Shown here: piece by piece, positions 13,271-21,808 of the stretch
How the letters are laid out: the number at the start of each line of letters is the position of its first letter
Position numbering within the stretch: position 1 is the first letter of the stretch
The notes under the pieces: model-generated
What the model was told of the DNA's origin: nothing
Databases searched by the model: none
What the model saw: the letters and a program-made list of their open reading frames with translations, nothing else
Translations under genes and position numbers: made by a program
Virus record (IMG/VR): IMGVR_UViG_3300005577_000009
Span: 1 to 49,853 of that record
DNA length: 49,853 bases
Origin: a virus
Direction: 5' to 3' (one strand)

Positions 13271-15348
13271 CCGACATGATCCCCACCGCCATCCAGGGCG
13301 ACACGCAGCTGTACCCAAACGGCGCGGTGTTTGGCCTCGCATTCCCCTGGATGTACAGCCAGCCGAGCTACACCGATCTGCCGGCCTACTGGTCGCCGCG
13401 CCGCGACTGGGTGTTGAGTAACACGCCGAAAAAGGAAGATATGTGGGCCGCCGCCGTGGCCACCGCGACGACCAAGTTCGCAGCGCACGGCTATGTCATC
13501 AAAGACAGCCAGGACAGTGCGCGCAAGGTTTCGGCTAGTCAGCAGCTCATGAAGCGCGCGAACGGCGGCGAGGGCTGGGTGCTCTTTGCGCAGAAGATCA
13601 TGCGCGATCTGCTCACGACCGATAACGGTGTGTTCATTCGCATTCAGCGCGACAATGACGAGGTCACGAAGATCCGGGTCAAAGAGACCGTGGCCGGCGC
13701 GGAGACCGGCGGCTTTGCGGAGGCGGCAGTCACGAGCACGCGGCCGGGCGCGAAGATCACCGGCCTCTATCACCTGGATAGCCTGCGCTGCACGCGCACC
13801 GGCCACCTCGTGTACCCGCTGCGCTACCGCCCCGTGATGGGCGTCGAGCAGATCTACCGCTGGGACCAGGTGCTGATGTATGCTGACCAGCCATCCCCGC
13901 GCGCCGAGCTGTACGGTATCGGCGAGTGCGCGGCCAGTCGGGCGTATAAGACCATTAGCAAGATAGCAGGAATGGAGCAACTCGAATACGAAAATATCAC
14001 CGGCGGCGGCGCGAATAAGCTGGTGTTCCTCCAGGGCATCAACGACGCCACGCTGCAATCGATCCTGAAGAGCGGCGAGGCCGACGCCTACGCCAAGGGC
14101 TTGGTCTACTACCTTGGTACGATTATCGGCGCGATCCCCAGCGACACGCCGATCACCATGGTCGAGGTCAAGCTGAAGGAGTTGCTCAGTAACTTCGTGC
14201 CGAAAGATGAAAGGGACAACGCCTACCTGATCTACGCCAACAACATCGGCGTGCCGGTGCAATCTATTCAGCCGCTGTCAGGCCAGGGCCTTGGCACCGG
14301 CACGCAAACGCTGGTGCTTGACGACGCGGCCAAAGGGCAGGGCGCGATGCCGGCGTTTATCAAGTGGTGGGAGCAAACTGTATCCGATCGCGTGCTGCCG
14401 ACCACGACGGAGTTGCAGTTTGAAGACGAAAACGACCAGCGCGACCAAAAGGCCAAGGCGGAAGTACAGAAGCTACGGGCCGATACACGATCCGTACAGA
14501 TTCAGTCTGGAGAAATCAGTCCGGCTATTGCGCGACAGCTTGCGGTCGATTCGGAGGACTTACCCCCTGAGCTGGTCGAAAATGACGCGACGGCCGGCGG
14601 CCAGCTGAGCGACGATGAAAAGAAGGCACCCGAGCAGGGCGCAATCAACCCAGCGATGCTGGCGCTGATGCAGAGCGCACCGACCGCAGCGCCGGCCAAG
14701 CAGCCACAGCCGGGGCTGGCGACCGCAACCAAGGACGCAGGCCATACCGGCGTGATGATCGCGCTGTATCCTGATGCGCGAGCGGCCAAGCAGATCGCGG
14801 CGTCAGCCGGTGTCACAGAGCCTGTTGATGAGATGCACCTAACGCTGGCGTTTTTGGGCGATAGCAGTGAGACCGCACTGGCCACGAATAAAGACAAGGT
14901 GGTCGAGGCGGTCAAGCAGTGGGCTATCGAAAAGGGCATGGCGCTCAAGGGCACGATCAATGGACTGGGGCGCTTCTTTCACGCGGAAGACGACGAGACC
15001 AACGCGGTCTACGTTTCGCCCGATGTGCCAGGACTCCCCGAGCTGCGCCAGTCACTGGTCGAGTGGATCGAGCGGTCAGGGTTTGACTATGCTCAGAACC
15101 ACGGCTTTACGCCGCACATCACCGTGGCCTATGTGCCACTGAAAGCACCGACGCCAGACATCCGGATTGAGACGCCGGTCGCGTTCAATCAGGTAACGCT
15201 GGCATGGGGCGATGAGCGGTTTGATTTTCCTTTGGGCCGTGGTGTTGCGACCAAGGACGCGGCCGACGACGACGCGGCCGCGCTGCTGGAGTCGGAAATG
15301 ACATGGGCATTGAAGCTGGGCAGGGAGGCGGTGAAGCATCGTGAATAG
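13267..15348 (+). CDS. Portal protein fused to a 2H phosphoesterase domain
   Basis: A 693-aa protein starting in an ATGA overlap with terL. Residues about 1-440 are a phage portal: the helical wing, a LYGIGECAASRAYK segment near 215-230 and a QDQRDQK-like acidic end. A linker of about 50 residues (Ala/Pro/Gln-rich) follows. Residues about 493-658 form a 2H phosphoesterase (2'-5' RNA ligase-like) domain with both hallmark motifs, His524-Leu-Thr (MHLTLAFL) and His617-Ile-Thr (PHITVAYV). 2H enzymes open or cut cyclic and 2'-5' linked nucleotides; T4 anti-CBASS protein Acb1 belongs to this superfamily. Fused to the portal, about 12 copies would ride in each virion. The catalytic residues are intact; the substrate is unknown. 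Confidence 0.88.
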   Translation: MTDMIPTAIQGDTQLYPNGAVFGLAFPWMYSQPSYTDLPAYWSPRRDWVLSNTPKKEDMWAAAVATATTKFAAHGYVIKDSQDSARKVSASQQLMKRANGGEGWVLFAQKIMRDLLTTDNGVFIRIQRDNDEVTKIRVKETVAGAETGGFAEAAVTSTRPGAKITGLYHLDSLRCTRTGHLVYPLRYRPVMGVEQIYRWDQVLMYADQPSPRAELYGIGECAASRAYKTISKIAGMEQLEYENITGGGANKLVFLQGINDATLQSILKSGEADAYAKGLVYYLGTIIGAIPSDTPITMVEVKLKELLSNFVPKDERDNAYLIYANNIGVPVQSIQPLSGQGLGTGTQTLVLDDAAKGQGAMPAFIKWWEQTVSDRVLPTTTELQFEDENDQRDQKAKAEVQKLRADTRSVQIQSGEISPAIARQLAVDSEDLPPELVENDATAGGQLSDDEKKAPEQGAINPAMLALMQSAPTAAPAKQPQPGLATATKDAGHTGVMIALYPDARAAKQIAASAGVTEPVDEMHLTLAFLGDSSETALATNKDKVVEAVKQWAIEKGMALKGTINGLGRFFHAEDDETNAVYVSPDVPGLPELRQSLVEWIERSGFDYAQNHGFTPHITVAYVPLKAPTPDIRIETPVAFNQVTLAWGDERFDFPLGRGVATKDAADDDAAALLESEMTWALKLGREAVKHRE

Positions 15349-15511
15349 GCACGACCGTTACGCAATGCTGTATTGGGCGTTGCTTCTTTCAGCGGCGCTT
15401 CTTGGGGTCGCGCTGGGCTTTCGCGAGTTTCGCTTGCTGGGCTATCTATTCGTCGCTGCCTGTATTTTTAAGCTACTCACCGAGTGGCTAGAAGCGCGTA
15501 GCGATGCCTAG
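15341..15511 (+). CDS. Small membrane protein between portal and head genes
   Basis: A 56-aa protein from GTG 15341 (MNRHDRYAMLYWALLLSAAL), with two hydrophobic segments, about residues 8-27 and 34-50, separated by FREFR. It overlaps the portal stop and the start of the next gene by 8 bases each. A membrane protein inside the head operon is unusual. It could be a holin-type or exclusion factor. Confidence 0.5.
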   Translation: MNRHDRYAMLYWALLLSAALLGVALGFREFRLLGYLFVAACIFKLLTEWLEARSDA

Positions 15512-16061
15512 CACCGCGCCGCTCGACTGGCTGCTCCAGCGCTTGGCCCAGCTGGTTACGGCCGCGACCGATAGCCTGGAGGCCGAGTTTCCGAACGGCA
15601 TCGGCGACTGGCAGCAGGAGGTCAGTCGCCAGCTCGCGCGCTATCACGCGGCGGCGATGCTGGCCGGCGCGAACGTAGGCACGCTGAGCGATGCGATGCG
15701 CGTTGCGGTCACGACCGACCTCGCCACGCAGCTGCGCTTCCTGGGCAAGTTTGCGTTAGTCATTCAGGACGGCGCGGAATGGCAAGCGGGATGGAACTCG
15801 CGGGCGCAAATGTATAGCGAAAGTATAAAAACGCCCTACTGGCGTGGCGCGACCAAAATGCTCGCGCTGCCGGCGATGCCAGGCGACGGGACGAGTCAAT
15901 GTCTCACCCGCTGCCGGTGTGTGTGGGATGTGCAGGCGCTGGAGGGCGACGGCAACTATGATGCCTACTGGCTGCTGAGCGCGGCGGAAGACTGCCAGAC
16001 GTGTACGCAGCGCGGGCGCGACTGGGCACCGCTGAAGATTCGGAATGGTGAGGTGGTGTAG
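15504..16061 (+). CDS. Putative minor head / head morphogenesis protein
   Basis: A 185-aa protein directly behind the portal. The N-terminal two-thirds is helical. The C-terminal part has LPAMPGDGTSQCLTRCRCVW and DCQTCTQRGRDWAP, resembling the Cys-containing end of Mu gpF/SPP1 gp7-type minor head proteins, where such a segment follows a short P-x-x-D-x-C motif. The position supports this role. It is shorter than typical gp7, so it may be a reduced version. Confidence 0.6.
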   Translation: MPSTAPLDWLLQRLAQLVTAATDSLEAEFPNGIGDWQQEVSRQLARYHAAAMLAGANVGTLSDAMRVAVTTDLATQLRFLGKFALVIQDGAEWQAGWNSRAQMYSESIKTPYWRGATKMLALPAMPGDGTSQCLTRCRCVWDVQALEGDGNYDAYWLLSAAEDCQTCTQRGRDWAPLKIRNGEVV

Positions 16062-16537
16062 TGGGAAAATCGACCGTCATCCTCCCAAAGAAGCTGAGCG
16101 TCGATCCTACGAAGATGCGCCGCGCGATCACAAACGCACTCCAGAGTACGGCGCTGGGCATCAAGGCCGACTTTGAGGTCACCCAGCAGACATGGGCCGA
16201 TAAGGCGACGTTTGTCATCAGCAGTCCGACACCCTGGACGCGTGAGGTCGCGACCGACGACGAAAACTACACGCGGCTGAACGAGGGCACGCGCCCACAC
16301 ATCATTCGGCCCAAGGCCGGCGGGGTGCTGGTCTTCCGCACGCCGTTCCGCTCCAAGACCCTGCCGCGCCAGATTTCTAGCGGGCCGGGACGCAGCGGCG
16401 GCGCGCCCGTGTTCACGCGTGGGCCCGTCAATCACCCTGGCACCACGGCGCGCGCTTGGGATACGACAATCGCCGACAAGTGGCGCAAGCAGTTCGCGAC
16501 GATTATGCAGCGGAGCATCGATGCAGAAGTTACTTGA
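16061..16537 (+). CDS. HK97 gp10-like head-tail/tail completion protein
   Basis: A 158-aa protein starting at GTG 16061, one base overlapping the previous stop. The N-terminal amphipathic helix, the segment TPWTREVATDDENYTRLNEG followed by TRPHIIRPK, and the GxxxHPG element (PVNHPGTTAR) match HK97 gp10/tail-terminator type proteins. It would cap the tail tube or join it to the head. Confidence 0.7.
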   Translation: MGKSTVILPKKLSVDPTKMRRAITNALQSTALGIKADFEVTQQTWADKATFVISSPTPWTREVATDDENYTRLNEGTRPHIIRPKAGGVLVFRTPFRSKTLPRQISSGPGRSGGAPVFTRGPVNHPGTTARAWDTTIADKWRKQFATIMQRSIDAEVT

Positions 16538-16880
16538 GTTGTTTTCCAAGCCGCCAGCGTCGTTCACCTGGTCGTCGAGCGAGAATGGCCAGCGCACGAT
16601 GGGTACATCAGAAGGCTTTGTGCTGGATATCTGGCCCGATCGAGTCGAAGCCGCCGCGCTGTTCCCGCCCGATCGTCCCGACCTGGTCGAGCGCAACGCA
16701 ATGCTACTCCAGCTGCTGCTGCTCTCTATGCGGCCGGACTGGGCATCGGCCGCGAGCTGGCTGGCGCAGGCGATGCGGATGGCTGCGCGCGGGCATAGAG
16801 AAGATCACAACGTCAGTCGGCGTGTGCGCTTTGTCAACGATGCGGCCCAGAGCCGCGCGACACTGAGGATTGCCCGATGA
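16521..16880 (+). CDS. Structural-region protein of unknown function
   Basis: A 119-aa protein from ATG 16521 (MQKLLELFSKPPASFTWSSS...). A beta-rich start and helical end (LLQLLLLSMRPDWASAASWL) are seen, with a basic tail. It overlaps the genes on both sides, so it belongs to the head-joining operon. A tail-terminator or adaptor role is possible. Confidence 0.6.
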   Translation: MQKLLELFSKPPASFTWSSSENGQRTMGTSEGFVLDIWPDRVEAAALFPPDRPDLVERNAMLLQLLLLSMRPDWASAASWLAQAMRMAARGHREDHNVSRRVRFVNDAAQSRATLRIAR

Positions 16881-17029
16881 CCCAGCAGCAGCGCCAACTC
16901 TTCATCTTACTCCGCGCTGCACTGATTCAGGCGCTGAACGCGATCGAGGATATGCTCGACATGCCGCGCACTATCCCGTGTCGGGCAGATCGGCGCCATT
17001 TACACGGTAGCAAAAGCGTGCTAGACTAA
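16877..17029 (+). CDS. Short helical protein
   Basis: A 50-aa protein starting in an ATGA overlap: MTQQQRQLFILLRAALIQAL then NAIEDMLDMPRTIPCRADRR. The first 28 residues form one amphipathic helix. The last codons overlap the promoter -10 at 17022-17027, so translation and the promoter share bases. Confidence 0.5.
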   Translation: MTQQQRQLFILLRAALIQALNAIEDMLDMPRTIPCRADRRHLHGSKSVLD

Positions 17030-17097
17030 TCGCATTACATAACCGCACCCGAACAGGGCGCGGCTTGTCTCTTCTGAAGAGGCGAGCCGCGCCTTTT
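17019..17097 (+). promoter_or_regulatory. Late promoter with immediate terminator-like hairpin
   Basis: TGC-TAGACT (17019-17027) is an extended -10 like those at 8570 and 9179. A GC-rich stem follows, GGCGCGGCT/AGCCGCGCC (17057-17065 with 17085-17093), with inner pairing CTCTT/AAGAG, then TTTTCC. It would give a short RNA of about 65 bases unless RNA polymerase reads through, and it stands 11 bases ahead of the protease start. Confidence 0.6.
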
Positions 17098-17107
17098 CCT
17101 TTGCCCT

Positions 17108-19654
17108 ATGAGCGACACCGCACCACAACCAAGCCCCGCACTCCACGGCCCGGGCGGCCTGCTCGCGACCCCCGGCCTGGCTGCGCCCAATCGCAAACGT
17201 AAATGGGGATTGCGACTCAAAGCGAAGCAGATCGTCGGCAATTTGTACCGCAGCGATACAGGCAAGTTTCAAGCGGGCAGCGGCAGATCTCCAGCGGGCG
17301 CGACGCCACAGCGCGGCCGCCAGCTGAGCAAGCAGCCCAAGCCCACGGCCAAGCCTATCAAGGCCGCGCCTAAGCCCAAGGGTCGCGCCGGTGGCAAGGG
17401 CCGCGCGAAACCCACGCCCAAGCCCACGCCCGAGCAGCGCCAAGCCGAGCGGGATGCCGCCAGCGCGGCCAAGCAGACCGCCAACCGAAGCGCGGTGAGT
17501 GATGCCTTAGCGAATGCTGATGCGAGTCTTGGGCCGAGCGGAGCGAAAGCGGTGCTGGCTGCCGCCGATGGCGGCCCGATCGATAAGGCGATGGGCGCGC
17601 AGCTCCAGACGCTGGGCTACGCTCAGCAGAACCCGGACGGCTCGTACCGCCTGACGAGCGAGGCGCGCGCGCTGGCCAGCGCGGCCAATCGCGGCGACAC
17701 GAGACAAGCGCTTGATGCCGATGGCCGCGCACAGGAGCGGGCGAAAAAAGCGGCAGACACGAGCGCCAAAAAGCCGGCCACAGCTGCGCCCGACAAGAAG
17801 CCCACTGGCCCAGCAGGCGCGCTTGACGCGATCGCCGGCAAACTGACAAAGCCTGCCAAGCCAGCAGCCAGCGGCGGTGGGAGTAAGAAGCCAGCCGAGC
17901 AGCCTGACAAGGCTGCTGAACGCGCCAGACGGGCCGACGCGACCGCTAGCCAGATCGGGATGGCCGCGCCAGATCTCGCGGCACTGCGATCGGCGACCGA
18001 AACGGGCGGCGTGCAAAACGATGCGCTCTCGAAGCTGGGGCTCGTCGGGCCTGACGGACTCGCCACCGACCAGGGCCGGCGCGCATTGACCGCGCTGGAA
18101 CGCGGCGACGTGCGGCAGTACAACGCGGCGCTGCAGGACGCCAAGAGTCGTATGGGCCGCGAGCAAGGCGCGCGTGATCGGCAGCAGGCGGTCGAAGGTC
18201 GCAGGAGCGCGGCCGAGCAGCTGCGGAGCCGTAAACGCAGTCAGCAGATCGAGCGCATCAAGCGCCGCGCGATGGCAGGCGGCAAGCTGACGCAATCGCA
18301 GCTCGACCAGGCGACCGAGGCGGGCGCGCTGGATGCCAGCGGGCGCTGGAAGTCGTTCACCGTCTTCAAAGATCATGCTGGGCAGCCGCGCTGGATTGCG
18401 CGCACGACCACCGCCTACCGCGATCGTGACGACGAGATCATCAGCGAAGCCGCGCTCGACGAAGACAGCCAGCGCATGATGCGAACGAAGCAATTCGGCC
18501 CGCTGCGCTACTGGCATATTGGCCAGCCCGATCCCAGTAACCTGGAGGCACCATGGGGGCCGGGGGTCGATATCGGGACATGCGATTACAGCGTGGTCAT
18601 CGGCCGCACACGGATCGAGAGCGGCACCTTTCACAGCGCCGCAATTGCCCGCAAGATGGCGGCGGTCGCGCACCGGCACGAGATGTCGCCGGGCTTTTTG
18701 CACCCAATCGACGCGCCCGACAGCGATAAGGTCTTTCATTCTATTCACACGTTTGAGCGCAGCCCGGTGCCCACGCGCTATGGCCGCGGGTCGAACCTGT
18801 TTACTGGCTTTACGGTCAAGGAGTGTCGCATGGAACTTTCCGAGATGGAGCGCCGCTTTAAGGCGATGTACCAGGAGCTGGGCCTCACGCCTGAGCAGGG
18901 ACTTGAGCTGGGCCAGAACCTGATCGCGACCGAGAAAGCGGCAGCCGCGCAAGGGATCGCCTTCAAAAGCGACAGACAGCCCTATACCGGTGATGTGCTA
19001 TCGGCGATGGGCGAGCCGCAGCCGGTGTACGTTGCTGCCGATGGTACGCAGGGCATGATCATCGACGGCCTTTTTTCTCCGCTGTCGCTGGCGCTCAAAG
19101 CCTTCCCACCGAAAGCCGACGAGCCGACCGGCGACGCGCCAGCAATCGAAGCCAAGGCCGACGATCCGATGGAGGCGATCGCCGAAGAGGTCGCGCCGAT
19201 GGACGAAGAGCCGAGCTATGACGCGATCGGTGATATGACGCGCGAAGAGTTCAGCGCGTTTCTGTCTGAGCTGCTCGCGCCCGTGCTGAAAATGCAGGAT
19301 ATGGTCAAGAGTATTGGCGACGCGCACGCCGAGCTGAAAGGCATGTACGGCGGCGCAGCGACCAAAGAGGCCGGTGTCAACGCCGAGTTGGCCGCGCTCA
19401 AATCACAGCAGGCTGAGCTGGCAAGCAAGATCGCGCAGATCGAGGGCGACCAGCCCAGTGTGATCTTGCCTGACGACGTAGCCGCCGCGCTGAAAAGCAC
19501 CGGCCCAGCTGCGCCGCCCGATCCCGATAAGGTCGAGGTTCCCGACGACCCGAACCGGCCGTTCGCCCAGATCGCCGCGCGCACGATGCCGGCGCTGTAC
19601 AAAAACACGCCCGACGGTGGCTTTGCCGGATGGGCACCGCCGCCATCGACATAG
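17108..19654 (+). CDS. Capsid maturation protease fused to scaffold-like regions
   Basis: An unusually long (848 aa) prohead protease. Order: N-terminal peptide with HGPGGLLATPGL (residues 13-24), a very Ala/Lys/Pro/Arg-rich segment (about 45-270), helices, then the protease core about 415-575 (RTTTAYRDRDDEIISEAALD, WHIG with His470, MSPGFLHP with Ser527, FERSPVPTRYGRGSN), then an acidic scaffold-like region with a coiled coil about 740-780. His470 and Ser527 are the probable catalytic pair by analogy with HK97-type proteases. The C-terminal part would act as the internal scaffold. The start has no clear ribosome site and lies just behind a hairpin. Confidence 0.8.
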   Translation: MSDTAPQPSPALHGPGGLLATPGLAAPNRKRKWGLRLKAKQIVGNLYRSDTGKFQAGSGRSPAGATPQRGRQLSKQPKPTAKPIKAAPKPKGRAGGKGRAKPTPKPTPEQRQAERDAASAAKQTANRSAVSDALANADASLGPSGAKAVLAAADGGPIDKAMGAQLQTLGYAQQNPDGSYRLTSEARALASAANRGDTRQALDADGRAQERAKKAADTSAKKPATAAPDKKPTGPAGALDAIAGKLTKPAKPAASGGGSKKPAEQPDKAAERARRADATASQIGMAAPDLAALRSATETGGVQNDALSKLGLVGPDGLATDQGRRALTALERGDVRQYNAALQDAKSRMGREQGARDRQQAVEGRRSAAEQLRSRKRSQQIERIKRRAMAGGKLTQSQLDQATEAGALDASGRWKSFTVFKDHAGQPRWIARTTTAYRDRDDEIISEAALDEDSQRMMRTKQFGPLRYWHIGQPDPSNLEAPWGPGVDIGTCDYSVVIGRTRIESGTFHSAAIARKMAAVAHRHEMSPGFLHPIDAPDSDKVFHSIHTFERSPVPTRYGRGSNLFTGFTVKECRMELSEMERRFKAMYQELGLTPEQGLELGQNLIATEKAAAAQGIAFKSDRQPYTGDVLSAMGEPQPVYVAADGTQGMIIDGLFSPLSLALKAFPPKADEPTGDAPAIEAKADDPMEAIAEEVAPMDEEPSYDAIGDMTREEFSAFLSELLAPVLKMQDMVKSIGDAHAELKGMYGGAATKEAGVNAELAALKSQQAELASKIAQIEGDQPSVILPDDVAAALKSTGPAAPPDPDKVEVPDDPNRPFAQIAARTMPALYKNTPDGGFAGWAPPPST

Positions 19655-19694
19655 TCCACCGCTTGACCATTGGACGTTGTAAGGAGACCTCACG

Positions 19695-21104
19695 ATGCCT
19701 GGAACAATGCCAGCCCTTTCACCCGACGCCGTTCAGATGATGAACTGGCTGGCGTCGGCATCGGTCGCGACCAAAGACGCCGGGACATCCGCCGGCACAC
19801 CCGTACACGGCCCCGGTGGGCTACTCGGCTACCCTGGGCTGAACAAGCAGATCGTCAACGCGATGATCATGCCCAAGGGCATCGCCGGCCGCATCCCGGT
19901 GATGAAGTCGACCAACACCAACGAGCTGTACCCGATTCTGACGGGACAACTCGCGTCGACCGGCAACGAGCCGACCGCCGCATGCGCGGACTGGCCAATC
20001 GTCGGCGCGTTCAAGACCTGCACCCAGACGTTTCCCTTCGGTCAGCAGGGGCGGATGTCGCAGGTGCTGAACATCAAGTACGCCGGCCAGACCATCAACC
20101 GGGGCGAGTTTCGCGACAATGTGCTCTTGGGCACGCCCGGCGGCGACCTCCCCACGCCCGGCCCGATCAACTGGCAGAAGATCTTTCAGACCGAGTACGA
20201 ATATAAGATCGCCGAGCTGTTCAACGGGTACGCCCGCGACTATGCGCGCAATGTCTACACCGGCAACGCGCAGACCACCGCCGGGAGCCTTGGCTACCAG
20301 CAGTACAACGGCCTCGATCGACAGATCCGCACCGGCAAGGTCGACGCGCGCAGCGGCGCGGCCTGCGCGGCGGTCGACAGCTTAGTCGTCGATTTCAACG
20401 GCGCGAGTATCAACAGCGCCGGCGGCACCATTTACGCGCTGCTGGCGAACGCGGTCAACAACATGGAGCGTTTGTCAGAGCAGCTGGGCCTAGAAACCAA
20501 GTGGGTGCTCTCCATGCGCTACGGCGCGTGGCTGACTTTGACCAGCATCTGGCCGTGCGTCTACGCGACCAGCGGCTGCCCCGGCACGATCGTGCATACC
20601 GCGTCGCTCGAAGAGCAAACCCGCATGCGCGACCAACTGCGAAGCACGCGCCGGCTCCCGATCGAGGGGAAAGACTACGAGATCGTGATCGACGACACGA
20701 TTACCGAGACGGTCGCGGCAGGCGGCGTGGTCGGCACGTACCAGAGCGACATCTACATGCTGCCCATGACGGTCAATGGTCAGCCGTCGCTCTTCTGGGA
20801 ATACTTCGACATGAACGCCGAGGCGGTCGCGGCGGCCAGCCGGATGGCACCGGGCGGCTTCTTCGATGTGCTGGATAATGGGCGCTTCCTGTTCAGTCGC
20901 CTGTCACCGACGCACACCTGTGTGCAGGTGGAGATCGTGGAGCGGCCGCGGCTCATCCTGCTGACGCCGTTTCTCGCGGCGCGCTTCCAGAACTTAAAAT
21001 ATACGTATTCCATTCACGAAAGAGAATGGGATCCAGCGTCAGGTTACTTCGTCAACGGTGGATCGCCCACAAGTGCCTTGCCCTACTTCTATCCGAACGG
21101 ATAA
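19695..21104 (+). CDS. Major capsid protein, HK97 fold
   Basis: A 469-aa protein behind AAGGAGACC. The position after the protease, high expression-type ribosome site, length, and the pattern of a long N-arm, an E-loop-like region (TQTFPFGQQGRMSQVLNIKY) and a beta-rich end (FFDVLDNGRFLFSRLSPTHT, then ERPRLILLTPFLAARFQNLK) fit an HK97-type shell protein. Residues 38-49 (HGPGGLLGYPGL) repeat the motif seen at the N terminus of the protease. This segment lies in the part that is normally a delta or N-arm region. Confidence 0.85.
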   Translation: MPGTMPALSPDAVQMMNWLASASVATKDAGTSAGTPVHGPGGLLGYPGLNKQIVNAMIMPKGIAGRIPVMKSTNTNELYPILTGQLASTGNEPTAACADWPIVGAFKTCTQTFPFGQQGRMSQVLNIKYAGQTINRGEFRDNVLLGTPGGDLPTPGPINWQKIFQTEYEYKIAELFNGYARDYARNVYTGNAQTTAGSLGYQQYNGLDRQIRTGKVDARSGAACAAVDSLVVDFNGASINSAGGTIYALLANAVNNMERLSEQLGLETKWVLSMRYGAWLTLTSIWPCVYATSGCPGTIVHTASLEEQTRMRDQLRSTRRLPIEGKDYEIVIDDTITETVAAGGVVGTYQSDIYMLPMTVNGQPSLFWEYFDMNAEAVAAASRMAPGGFFDVLDNGRFLFSRLSPTHTCVQVEIVERPRLILLTPFLAARFQNLKYTYSIHEREWDPASGYFVNGGSPTSALPYFYPNG

Positions 21105-21111
21105 GACGGCA

Positions 21112-21144
21112 GGATGGAGTGAGGTTAATCGCCTCACTCCATCC
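21112..21144. terminator. Hairpin after the capsid gene
   Basis: GGATGGAGTGAGG/CCTCACTCCATCC (21112-21124 with 21132-21144), a 13-bp perfect stem with a 7-base loop, 8 bases behind the capsid stop. It also holds the end of the convergent HNH gene, whose stop codon lies in the right arm. No T run follows; it may protect the capsid mRNA 3' end. Confidence 0.65.
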
Positions 21145-21808
21145 ACGGCGGCAGGGACGAGCGGTAGTCAATGGTCTTATCGTTCTTGGAGCTATTACAC
21201 GATCGACAAAGGGGCTGGAGGTTTCGGATCAGGTTCGATCCGCCCTTTGTCACCGGCACAACATGATCGACCGTTAATGGGCGGCGCTTGCCGCAGCAGA
21301 GACACCGATGATCATAGAACGCGCACAACCGATTCCATTCATCATGGGTGTACATCTCGCCAGCAGCGGCTACCTGCGCGCGGCGCTGGTGGTTCTTGCG
21401 GCGTTTGTAAAAGCGCCAGCGTTCACGAAAGGCCGAATCGGTCTCGCGTCGGCGCTTCTCATATTGAGCGAGGTACACGCGGACGACCGGATTCGTTTGA
21501 CGAAGCCGCTTGATTTTCGCGCGGTTCGCTTGCTTGCCCTTCGCTGTTTGGTTGTATCGTCGCGAGTATTCGCGTGCTTTCGCCAGATATTCAGGGCTAT
21601 GCAGATCGAGGCCAGCGCGCTGCCTACGGGCGCGTTCCTGGGCATCGGCGCGCATCTCTGGACTGGCCTGATAGCGCTGGCGCATATCGTCGCGCTTACA
21701 CGCCTTGCACCAGACCGACAGGCCATCCGGCTCATTCTTGTTGCGACCAAACTCAACATCGGATTGATTACAGCGAGGGCAACGTTTGAGGTGTGGTATA
21801 GTGGTCAC
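21134..21808 (-). CDS. HNH endonuclease, free-standing, reverse-inserted
   Basis: A 224-aa protein read against the late operon. It starts at GTG 21808 behind GGGAGG. Domains: an N-terminal zinc ribbon (CPRCNQ...CKACKR, about 10-37), a long Arg/Lys-rich helical middle, and a C-terminal HNH core: CLCCGKRRPLTVDHVVPVTK, GGSNLIRNLQPLCRSCNSSK. Zn Cys pairs and the DH/N/N residues are intact. Free-standing HNH genes next to capsid genes are commonly selfish mobile elements. Here it has its own promoter (21885-21877) and ends inside the capsid terminator. Confidence 0.85.
   Translation of the reverse strand: MTTIPHLKRCPRCNQSDVEFGRNKNEPDGLSVWCKACKRDDMRQRYQASPEMRADAQERARRQRAGLDLHSPEYLAKAREYSRRYNQTAKGKQANRAKIKRLRQTNPVVRVYLAQYEKRRRETDSAFRERWRFYKRRKNHQRRAQVAAAGEMYTHDEWNRLCAFYDHRCLCCGKRRPLTVDHVVPVTKGGSNLIRNLQPLCRSCNSSKNDKTIDYRSSLPPWME

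Noticed and set aside
13171-14262. Minus-strand frame of 363 codons opposite terL/portal
   Set aside because: Low-complexity composition and no start signals; the plus strand encodes clear portal sequence.
17507-18952. Long minus-strand open frame (481 codons) opposite the protease gene
   Set aside because: It is a shadow of a GC-rich, Ala/Arg-rich gene; no ribosome site and the plus-strand frame has protease motifs.
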